Shown here: one piece after another, positions 1 to 7,395 of the stretch
Position numbering within the stretch: position 1 is the stretch's first letter
How the letters are laid out: every line of letters starts with the position of its first letter
Assembly: GCA_030682755.1 (NCBI GenBank)
Contig: JAUXNR010000873.1
Location: 1-9,054 of the forward strand
Origin: Flavobacterium sp.
GTDB lineage: Bacteria > Bacteroidota > Bacteroidia > Flavobacteriales > Flavobacteriaceae
Direction: 5' to 3'
DNA: 9,054 nucleotides
Notes under the pieces: model-generated
What the model was told of the DNA's origin: nothing
Databases searched by the model: none
What the model saw: the letters and a program-made list of their open reading frames with translations, nothing else
Program-made: the position numbers and the translations under genes

Positions 1-327
1 TGGATGTATTTTATCACCATTGTTCCTGCTTTTATTGCTAGTTTATTCATTACAAAATACATTAGCATGCCTTTGAAACCTATTTTTAAAGAAATTAATC
101 ACAAAGGAGAAATTGCGTATGATTATTTAGGAAGAGTTGGCGTGCTAAAATCAACCATTGAAAAAGATAAATTAGGAATGCTTGAATTAGTAATTAACAA
201 AGATCCGATAAAACTTTTAGTAAAAAGCAAAGATGGCTCACTTTTGAAAGAAGGCGAAAAGGCTTGCATTGTGGATGAAAATCCTGATAAAAAATTCTAT
301 TTAATTGAAAAATCATACGAACTTTAA
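1..327 (+). CDS. YqiJ-like OB-fold membrane protein, C-terminal part
   Basis: This is the 3' part of a gene cut by the left edge. The frame is open through the first codon (TGG), so the ATG at base 4 is probably an internal methionine and not the start. Counting from that methionine, residues 1-20 form a hydrophobic membrane segment ending in a lysine. Residues 35-107 are a small beta-rich domain with the glycine spacing of the NfeD/YqiJ OB-fold (GEIAYDYLGRVG, then DGSLLKEGEKACIVDE). Full YqiJ/DUF1449 proteins are about 200 residues, so roughly half is missing. In the YqiJ and NfeD families the OB domain follows membrane helices and the gene is usually paired with a flotillin or other band-7 gene. 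That is the case here: the flotillin gene starts 39 bases downstream on the same strand, so the two are very likely co-transcribed and may form a membrane complex. The family call is good; the partnership is inferred from gene order. Confidence 0.8.
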   Translation, partial: WMYFITIVPAFIASLFITKYISMPLKPIFKEINHKGEIAYDYLGRVGVLKSTIEKDKLGMLELVINKDPIKLLVKSKDGSLLKEGEKACIVDENPDKKFYLIEKSYEL

Positions 328-366
328 ACACCATTAAAAACTCATCACTATTTTAAATCTAACCTT

Positions 367-2379
367 ATGACTACATTTTATGTTACAATTGCAGTTATTG
401 TAATTGCTTTTTTGGGCTTAATTTTTTGGATTTTATCCATGTACAAAAAAACCGTTCAAGGAATTGTTCTTCTACGAACCGGTTATGGTGGAGCTAAAGT
501 GTTTTTTAATGCCGGAGTTGTAATTCCTGTTATTCATCGTTTGGAATATATGGATATTTCGGTAAAAAAATTAGAAATATCGAGAGAAGGAAAAGACGGA
601 TTAATTTGTAAAGACAACATGCGTGCCGACATTCAAGTGGCCTTCTTTGTTCGCGTAAACAAGTCTGTGGATGACATTGTGAATGTGGGACAAACCATCG
701 GTTGCCAAAGAGCTTCCGATATTGCCACATTACGAGAATTATTTGAAGCTAAATTTTCTGAAGCATTAAAAACAGTGGGTAAAAAATTCGATTTTATTGA
801 ATTGTATGAAGCCCGAAGTGAATTCCGTCAAGAAATTTTAAATATTATCGGGACCGACTTAAACGGGTATGTGTTAGATGATTGTGCCATTGACTATTTG
901 GAACAAACCTCTTTGCAACACCTAAATAAAGACAATATTTTGGATGCGGAAGGGATTAAAAAAATCACTGAATTAACTGCTAACCAAAACATTAAAGCCA
1001 ATTTGGTTAGAAGAGATGAAGAAAAAACCATCAAAAAACAAGATGTTGAAGCCAGAGAAACAATTCTTGAATTAGAAAAACAACTAGCCGAAAAAGAAGA
1101 GCAACAACGCAGAGAAATTGCCAACATTCAATCCAGAGAAAATGCTGAAATTTTGAAAGTTGCCGAAGAAGAAAGACTAAAATCTGAATCAGTTAGAATT
1201 GCTACCGAAGAAACCCTTCAAGTGGCAGAAGAAAACAAACAACGACAAGTGGTTATTGCGGCAAAAAATAAAGAAAGAGCCGAATTAGTTGAGACAGAAA
1301 GAGTTCAAAAAGACCGAATGTTAGAAGCAACCGAAAGAGAACGAGTTGTCGCTTTAGCGGATATTGAAAAAGACAAAGCGGTGGAAGTTGAAAAGAAAAA
1401 TATTCAAGATGTGATTCGCGAACGTTTAGTAAAAGAAAAAACAGTAGTTGAAGAACAACAAAATATTTTTGATGTAGAAGCTTTTAAAGGTGCCGAAAGA
1501 GAAAAACAAGTACAATTGATTGTTGCTTCTCGTGAAGCAGAAGAAAACTTAATTGCGATGACTCGTGCTGCAGAAGCCAGAAAATTATCGGCTGAAAAAG
1601 ATGCTCAAAAATATGTAATCGAAGCACAAGCCAAACGCGATGCTGCCGAAAAAGAAGCAGATGCTCGTAAAATCATTGCCGATGCTCAAGCAAAAGAAGA
1701 AGCAACCGTTGGTTTATCGGAAGCTCAAGTAATGCATGCCAAAGCAGAAGCCATGGAAAAACAAGGTTTTATTGAAGCCAACATCATTGAGAAAAAAGCG
1801 GCTGCCAACAAACAAGAAGGTTTGGCACAAGCCGAAGTAATCAAAGAAAAAGCTTTTGCAGAAGCAGCCGGAATTACAGAAAAAGCAGAAGCGATGAAAA
1901 AACTAAACGAAGCCGGAAAAGATCACGAAGAGTTCAGATTAACACTAGCCAAAGAAAAAGAAGTAGAATTAGCAGAAATTGCCATTCAAAAAGATATTGC
2001 TCAAGCCCAAGCTCAGGTTTTAGCGGAAGCGTTCAAATCGGCAAATATTGACATTGTTGGTGGCGACAATACTTTCTTTGACAACGTGGTAAGACAAGTT
2101 TCTGCCGGAAAAGGAATTGATAAATTTATTCAACACAGTGAAAACGCTCAATTGGTAAAAGAAGCCTTGCTAAGCAATGACGGCGATGAAAACCTAATTG
2201 GCAAAATCATGAATATGGTTGAAAAATATAAAATTTCATCAGAAGACATCAAAAACCTGAGCGTAGCTTCCTTGATTTTTCAACTGAAAGGAGTTGCCAA
2301 TGATCAGGAGCAAGGAATTCTTGCCCGAGCAATGAACATGGCTAAACATTTAGGCATCGACAACAAACCGTTAAAATAA
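367..2379 (+). CDS. Flotillin-like (YqiK-type) SPFH/band-7 membrane scaffold protein
   Basis: This 670-residue protein is a flotillin, a membrane-anchored scaffold that oligomerises and is linked to ordered membrane domains. Residues 4-24 are an N-terminal membrane helix followed by basic residues. An SPFH/band-7 domain spans roughly 30-195, beginning with GIVLLRTGYGGAKVFFNAG and PVIHR as in flotillins. Residues 196-555 are a long, highly charged coiled coil rich in Ala-Glu/Glu-Lys repeats, typical of the flotillin region. The motif ANIDIVGGDNTFF at 559-571 resembles the conserved flotillin C-terminal segment. About 100 further helical residues follow. E. coli YqiK is about 553 residues, so this one is long. 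The ATG at 367 places the membrane helix at the extreme N-terminus, as expected, and its leader is A/T-rich with no Shine-Dalgarno, normal for Bacteroidota. It follows the OB-fold gene by 39 bases, consistent with an operon, and a hairpin lies after the stop. The exact cellular role cannot be read from sequence. Confidence 0.93.
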   Translation: MTTFYVTIAVIVIAFLGLIFWILSMYKKTVQGIVLLRTGYGGAKVFFNAGVVIPVIHRLEYMDISVKKLEISREGKDGLICKDNMRADIQVAFFVRVNKSVDDIVNVGQTIGCQRASDIATLRELFEAKFSEALKTVGKKFDFIELYEARSEFRQEILNIIGTDLNGYVLDDCAIDYLEQTSLQHLNKDNILDAEGIKKITELTANQNIKANLVRRDEEKTIKKQDVEARETILELEKQLAEKEEQQRREIANIQSRENAEILKVAEEERLKSESVRIATEETLQVAEENKQRQVVIAAKNKERAELVETERVQKDRMLEATERERVVALADIEKDKAVEVEKKNIQDVIRERLVKEKTVVEEQQNIFDVEAFKGAEREKQVQLIVASREAEENLIAMTRAAEARKLSAEKDAQKYVIEAQAKRDAAEKEADARKIIADAQAKEEATVGLSEAQVMHAKAEAMEKQGFIEANIIEKKAAANKQEGLAQAEVIKEKAFAEAAGITEKAEAMKKLNEAGKDHEEFRLTLAKEKEVELAEIAIQKDIAQAQAQVLAEAFKSANIDIVGGDNTFFDNVVRQVSAGKGIDKFIQHSENAQLVKEALLSNDGDENLIGKIMNMVEKYKISSEDIKNLSVASLIFQLKGVANDQEQGILARAMNMAKHLGIDNKPLK

Positions 2380-2404
2380 CATTTAATCGATTTATTCTAA
2401 ACTA

Positions 2405-2452
2405 AATAATTCTCTGCTTTTTTGGTAGAGAATTATTCCGGTTTTCTTTTGC
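2405..2452 (+). terminator. Hairpin with U-rich tail after the flotillin gene
   Basis: A perfect 11-base inverted repeat occupies 2405-2415 (AATAATTCTCT) and 2427-2437 (AGAGAATTATT). The stem can extend inward by three more pairs, two of them G-U wobbles, leaving a loop of five U. A short CCGG follows, then a U-rich run (TTTTCTTTT). It begins 25 bases after the flotillin stop codon and ends well before the ATPase start at 2521. The position and structure fit an intrinsic terminator or a partial attenuator. The stem is AT-rich and the U tract is offset by four bases, so termination may be leaky. Other roles, such as 3'-end protection of the upstream mRNA, cannot be excluded. Confidence 0.55.
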
Positions 2453-2520
2453 TTTCCCATGATTTAAAGCTAATTAAAGTTTTTTAAACCAAAGACTTTT
2501 AAAAATTTTACCAAAAATTA

Positions 2521-5500
2521 ATGAGCAACGAACAATTAAATACGGGTACATACGAAATCATTCAAAACCGATTGAATGAACAAAAAGAAAATTTAATTCA
2601 ACGCATTCAAGCTTTAAACGAAGACCGAAAAAAGGTGTTTGGCGGTGTTGATTTTTCGCTAATTGCAAATGAGCGTATTTCTACCGACCAAAATTGCCAG
2701 ATAAAAGACATTTTTTCGTTAGGAAATCTGTGTTTAGTTGGACACAACACGCATTTAGGTTTGCGAACTGAAATAAATTTAAACGATGTTTTTTCGGCTT
2801 ATTTGTTAATCGATAATCGTTTTGAACCACAACCTATTCAGTTTATTGAAGATGAAACGTTTATTGAAGAATTCAAAAACCTTTATAAATATTATCGAAA
2901 TACCCTTTTTGTTCGCTTTCACATTACACAAAACTACCTGTATTTTGTGTTTCAATTGTCCAATAGTTCTTCGGATATTAAAGCGTTCAAATGGTTAATT
3001 AAAGACAATACACTCACTTTTGTGGATGCCCGAAGTGCTGCCGAAGTAAAATATCCTACTCAACAAGAGTTTGTTTGGACAAAAGTTACTCGCGAAATGC
3101 AACGCAAAGGAAGTCATCCGCACGTTTCATTGGCTGATAAAGTTTTTGTGGAAGCAATCGGTGGCGACATTACCATAAAAATTGAAGACAATACCAATAG
3201 TGGAAAAGGAATTTACAGTGAAGATGTTGCTCACAAAGATCAAACCTTAGACGATGCTGAAATTCATTATTTTGATTATAACAATTTGGTTGTTTTTAAG
3301 ATAAAACCGTATCAAGAAGCAGAACGTTTTTTCATCTATAACCACAAAGAAAAGAAAGTAGCCCGAGTTGATTCCCTAAAATATTCCATCATTCTTTTAC
3401 CCGAAAATCAAGGGGTTATTTATCCAAATGGCTATGCTTTGCAAACCGGAGAAATTCGAGTGATTGCTTCGGAAGACAAACCGGTTTATTTTAAAAGAAG
3501 AATCGCAGGAAATAATGGCGAAAATTTCATGTTTGTTTTCTACGACGAGCAATCGTATGATTATTTGCTAATTCCGTACAACATCATTAAACAAACCATC
3601 GAAACACCAATTAATTGCAATGGTTTTACTTTGTTTGATAATGGAAAATTGGCTTATTTTAAATCGAATGAAGAAACCAAACATCATTTAATTCAAATTT
3701 GGCAAACTCCTTTTACCAAAGAAATTACAATTGACGATTCGTTAAAAAATAATCTATTATACAAAATTGGGAATAAAGATTTGGTTCGAGTGATGGCAGA
3801 ATCGCAAGAATTGAACATTTTATTGTCTAAAAAAGATTCGTATTCGGGTTTGTATGATGATATTGTCAAACAAGCCACGATCATTTTAGACAGCTATTAT
3901 TTCCTTGGCGAAAAAGAAGTACATCAACTCAATGAACCTTTACTCGAAATCAGAAAAATTGCTCATGCAGCGATTAATGAATTTGAGAAAGCCCAAGAAA
4001 TTAAAAACAAAACAGCTCAAACGGTTGCCGAATTAGAAGAAAAATGTGAAAAGATTTTATCTGACACAAGTGTTGTTTCCTATCAATCATTAGATCAATA
4101 CATTGCTGCTTTGTCTCAAATTCGTGCCTTGCGTGGCGAATTAATCGGGGCAAAAGAATTAAAATATGTAGAAATTCCGTTGCTCGAATCGCTAGAAAAA
4201 CAATTGCATGAAAGAGCAGATGAACTTTCCAATGCGTGTGTTTCTTTTCTACTGCAAGACAATGCTTTAATTCCGTATCAAGAAAAAGTTGCATTAATAA
4301 ATCAACAAATAGCTGATCTTAAAAAAACAATTGATGCTAGAACGCTTGAAAAAGACATTGATGAATTAGCTCTTCAATTAGAATTATTGGTTGACATCGT
4401 CAATAATTTAAAAATTGAAGATGCTTCGCAATCCACCCAAATAATTGAGAATATTTCGTTGATTTTTGCTCAAATCAATCAACAACGAATTGAGCTAAAT
4501 AATAAGAAAAGAGAAATTTCCGGGAAAGAACTTTCGGCCGATTTCAAAGCCCAAATCACACTTTTTGATCAAACCGTAATCAACTTTTTAGAATTAGCCA
4601 ATACCGCAGAAAAATGTGATGATTTTCTAAATAAATTATCCATTCAATTAGAAGAAATGGAAGCGAAGTTTGTTGATTTTGATGATTTTATTCAACAAAT
4701 CAGCGAAAAACGAGAAGAAGTTTATGGTCATTTTCAAAGTAAAGCCGTTCAGTTAACCGAGGCCAGAAACAAACGTACGACGCAATTGTATCAATCGGCA
4801 GAACGAATTTTGAAAGGGGTAAAAAACAAAGCCGCTTCCTTTGCAACCGAAACCGAAATCAACGGTTATTTTGCTTCGGATTTAATGATTGAAAAAGTAC
4901 GGGATATTGCCAATCAATTAAAAGAGTTAAACGATAGCAATAAATCTGAAGAAGTCAATACGTTATTAAAAACAGCTCAACAAGAAGCCGTTAGAAAACT
5001 AAAAGACAAGAATGAAATTTATGAAGATGGCGATGCTGTCATTGCTTTTGGCGACTATAAATTTGCGGTCAACAAGCAAAAACTTGACTTGACATTGGTT
5101 TTAAAAGACCAAAATTATTTCTATCATTTAACCGGAACTAATTTTTATCAACCGGTTGAATTTGAAGAAATTGAACAATACAAAGAAGTTTGGAATCAAG
5201 AATTTATTTCCGAAAACCACAAGGTAAAACGCTTTGAATACATGGCTTGGGAAATATTCTTGCAACAAGAAAACATTGTTCCCGAACCGGTAAATTTGCA
5301 ACGAGTGCAAGAATTTATGTCGGCACATTTTGGCGAAGGTTTAGTAAAAGGTGTTCATGATGTGGATGCGTTAGTCCTTCTTCAACATTTACAACAAATT
5401 AATAATGAGTTGGGTGTACTAAAATATACACCTTCCGAAAGAGCATTGGCTCAACTTTTTTGGTTTTTCTTAGATGAAGAAGACAAAGCATTTTATGAAA

Positions 5501-7329
5501 AGCAATTCAGTGCCGTTAGTTTATTGAAAGAAACATTCAGCAGTTCGGAACAGTTTAAATATTTAAACAAACGGTTATCGCAAAAAATTGATGAATTCAA
5601 TATCACTTTTGATGGCTTCGATTTGGTTTCTTCTTATCGAACGGCTGTTTATCTGAAAAAAGAAAACCGTAAAGCTTTCTCCATTTCAAAAATTGCTGCC
5701 GATGCCTACGAACGTTTCTTTAAAAGTTTAAAAGAAAAAGGGAAAGATGTGGTTTTCATTAATCAAGTGAAAGATTTATACAGCTATCCTTCTGCTTGTT
5801 ATGATATTGTTGAAAATGCTTTAAAAACGTTTTTTATCGAAGAAAACACAACGATTTCGCAAGGTTTTATTGAAGAAATTGCTGCTTTTGTATTGACACA
5901 AAATTATCATAAAAGACAAATTGTCAACGTCAATTCAACAGTTGAAATTACAGGATTAAAATCGATAGAAAGTAATCTTACCTATACCTTAGATTATTAT
6001 GAATTTTCAGCTCGTTTAGATTATTTTCATTCCAAACTAAAACCTGCTTTTTTAGCCTTGCAACAGCTTAAAAAACAATGGGTAGAAATTAAAAGAAAAG
6101 AACTAAAATTACACACATTTACCAGTCAGGTTCTAACTTCTTTTGTTCGAAATAAATTGATAAACGACGTTTATTTCCCATTAATTGGAGCCAATTTAGC
6201 CAAACAAATTGGAGCGATTGGCGATAATAAGCGAACCGACAGAATGGGAATGCTTTTATTAGTTTCCCCACCAGGTTATGGAAAAACAACTTTAATGGAA
6301 TATTTGGCGGATAGAATGGGATTGGTTTTTATGAAAATTAATGGCCCTTCTATCGGAAATGAAATTACATCAACCGATCCAAGTGAAGCCAAAAATGCCG
6401 GAGCAAGACAAGAACTCGAAAAACTAAATCTTGCTTTTGAAATGGGTGATAATGTAATGTTATATTTGGATGATATTCAGCATTGTAATCCGGAGTTTTT
6501 ACAAAAATTCATTTCCTTAGCCGATGGTCAACGAAAAATTGAAGGAATTTATAACGGCGAAGCCAAAACCTACGATTTACGTTCCAAACGTTTTTGCTTA
6601 GTCATGGCCGGAAATCCGTACACCGAAAGTGGCGACAAATTCCAAATTCCGGATATGTTGGCCAACCGAGCAGATACGTATAATTTGGGTGATATTTCCG
6701 GTTCAAGAAGTGATTTATTCGACTTGAGTTTGATTGAAAATGCGTTGATGTCTAACGAATATATGGTTCGATTGACACAACCATCCTATCAGAACTTATA
6801 TAAATTGTATGATGCTATTCGACAAAACGATAGTAATTATGATTTAGAAGGAAACTTCTCTTCGCAAGAAATGGAAGATTTTAAACAGGTTTTAGTAAAA
6901 ATTATTCAAGTAAGAACAACGATTTTAAAAGCAAACGCTCTTTATATAAAATCGGCTGCCATGGCTGATGATTATCGCAATGAACCTAACTTTAAATTAC
7001 AAGGTTCGTATCGTGATATGAACAAATTGGTTTCAAAAATTCAACCTATTTTAACCGAGAAAGAAGTAGAAAACATTGTTCTGAATCATTATCAAAATGA
7101 ATCGCAAACCCTAACAACCGGAGCCGAAGCGAATTTGCTAAAGCTAAAAGAGTTGATGGAAATTCAAACCCAAGAAGAGCAAAATCGTTGGGAAGAAATT
7201 AAAACCACTTTTATGAAAAATAAACTTTTAAAAGGGGTTGGTGGCGATGATCGGATGGCACAAGTAATCGCGTTACTTTCTGAATTTTCAGATGGTTTAA
7301 ATGGGATTAAAGATGTGTTGAAGAAGTAA
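2521..7329 (+). CDS. Giant AAA+ ATPase of the DUF3686 / 'DNA repair ATPase' group
   Basis: This 1602-residue protein has three regions. Residues 1-480 are a beta-rich N-terminal part starting with GTYEIIQNRL, LNEDRKKVFG and a DVFSAY segment, which I recall as hallmarks of the DUF3686 family. Residues about 481-830 are mostly long charged helices, likely coiled coil. Next is a distinctive block (831-877, including FAVNKQKLDLTLVLKDQ and HLTGTNFYQPV), then a helical stretch and a C-terminal AAA+ module. That module carries Walker A SPPGYGKTT at 1249-1257 (K1255), Walker B VMLYLDD at 1312-1318 with Asp-Asp instead of the usual Asp-Glu, a sensor-1-like Asn at 1365 (VMAGNPY) and a candidate arginine finger R1383 (ANRAD). 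It lacks a signal peptide and membrane segments, so it is probably cytoplasmic. The repair name is an inherited database label; nothing here shows DNA binding. It follows the flotillin gene after 141 bases on the same strand, suggesting a functional link. The ATG at 2521 has an A-rich leader and matches the family N-terminus. Confidence 0.88.
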   Translation: MSNEQLNTGTYEIIQNRLNEQKENLIQRIQALNEDRKKVFGGVDFSLIANERISTDQNCQIKDIFSLGNLCLVGHNTHLGLRTEINLNDVFSAYLLIDNRFEPQPIQFIEDETFIEEFKNLYKYYRNTLFVRFHITQNYLYFVFQLSNSSSDIKAFKWLIKDNTLTFVDARSAAEVKYPTQQEFVWTKVTREMQRKGSHPHVSLADKVFVEAIGGDITIKIEDNTNSGKGIYSEDVAHKDQTLDDAEIHYFDYNNLVVFKIKPYQEAERFFIYNHKEKKVARVDSLKYSIILLPENQGVIYPNGYALQTGEIRVIASEDKPVYFKRRIAGNNGENFMFVFYDEQSYDYLLIPYNIIKQTIETPINCNGFTLFDNGKLAYFKSNEETKHHLIQIWQTPFTKEITIDDSLKNNLLYKIGNKDLVRVMAESQELNILLSKKDSYSGLYDDIVKQATIILDSYYFLGEKEVHQLNEPLLEIRKIAHAAINEFEKAQEIKNKTAQTVAELEEKCEKILSDTSVVSYQSLDQYIAALSQIRALRGELIGAKELKYVEIPLLESLEKQLHERADELSNACVSFLLQDNALIPYQEKVALINQQIADLKKTIDARTLEKDIDELALQLELLVDIVNNLKIEDASQSTQIIENISLIFAQINQQRIELNNKKREISGKELSADFKAQITLFDQTVINFLELANTAEKCDDFLNKLSIQLEEMEAKFVDFDDFIQQISEKREEVYGHFQSKAVQLTEARNKRTTQLYQSAERILKGVKNKAASFATETEINGYFASDLMIEKVRDIANQLKELNDSNKSEEVNTLLKTAQQEAVRKLKDKNEIYEDGDAVIAFGDYKFAVNKQKLDLTLVLKDQNYFYHLTGTNFYQPVEFEEIEQYKEVWNQEFISENHKVKRFEYMAWEIFLQQENIVPEPVNLQRVQEFMSAHFGEGLVKGVHDVDALVLLQHLQQINNELGVLKYTPSERALAQLFWFFLDEEDKAFYEKQFSAVSLLKETFSSSEQFKYLNKRLSQKIDEFNITFDGFDLVSSYRTAVYLKKENRKAFSISKIAADAYERFFKSLKEKGKDVVFINQVKDLYSYPSACYDIVENALKTFFIEENTTISQGFIEEIAAFVLTQNYHKRQIVNVNSTVEITGLKSIESNLTYTLDYYEFSARLDYFHSKLKPAFLALQQLKKQWVEIKRKELKLHTFTSQVLTSFVRNKLINDVYFPLIGANLAKQIGAIGDNKRTDRMGMLLLVSPPGYGKTTLMEYLADRMGLVFMKINGPSIGNEITSTDPSEAKNAGARQELEKLNLAFEMGDNVMLYLDDIQHCNPEFLQKFISLADGQRKIEGIYNGEAKTYDLRSKRFCLVMAGNPYTESGDKFQIPDMLANRADTYNLGDISGSRSDLFDLSLIENALMSNEYMVRLTQPSYQNLYKLYDAIRQNDSNYDLEGNFSSQEMEDFKQVLVKIIQVRTTILKANALYIKSAAMADDYRNEPNFKLQGSYRDMNKLVSKIQPILTEKEVENIVLNHYQNESQTLTTGAEANLLKLKELMEIQTQEEQNRWEEIKTTFMKNKLLKGVGGDDRMAQVIALLSEFSDGLNGIKDVLKK

Positions 7330-7363
7330 AATTTTTTAAAACCTTGTTTATGTAGTTTGATGG

Positions 7364-7395
7364 ATAAAAATCAGCTATATAAATGAGGTTTTTAT
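7364..7395. terminator. Weak hairpin in the convergent gap
   Basis: The 62-base gap between the ATPase stop and the flippase stop contains ATAAAAATC (7364-7372) facing GGTTTTTAT (7387-7395). Read on the + strand this gives a nine-pair stem with one G-U wobble and a 14-base loop, followed by a pyrimidine-rich run. It overlaps the last codon of the flippase. The placement between convergent genes is right for a terminator of the + strand unit, but the stem is nearly all A-T and the loop is long, so the call is tentative. In the - direction no U tract follows. Confidence 0.25.

Noticed and set aside
530..1127. Antisense open frames inside the flotillin gene (530-730 and 894-1127, - strand)
   Set aside because: They lie wholly within a well-supported gene. 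Their cysteine/serine-rich translations are the reverse complement of the flotillin codons and show no domain of their own.
1000..2030. Apparent internal repeats in the flotillin coding region (recurring GAAGCA/GAAAAA patterns)
   Set aside because: These reflect the Ala/Glu/Lys-rich coiled coil and are not tandem DNA repeats. The spacing and sequence vary too much.
2448..2480. Possible Bacteroidota promoter (TTTG at 2448-2451, AT-rich -7 region near 2470-2480) before the ATPase gene
   Set aside because: No good TAnnTTTG element is present at the expected spacing, and TTTG alone is common in such AT-rich DNA.
3693..5328. Antisense open frames inside the ATPase gene
   Set aside because: They are short, fully nested in the ATPase coding region and have no recognisable protein features. 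Such frames are expected by chance opposite a long gene.
7328..7341. AAAATTTTTTAAAA palindrome right after the ATPase stop
   Set aside because: It consists only of A-T pairs and leaves no realistic stem-loop, so it is better explained by low-complexity AT-rich DNA.
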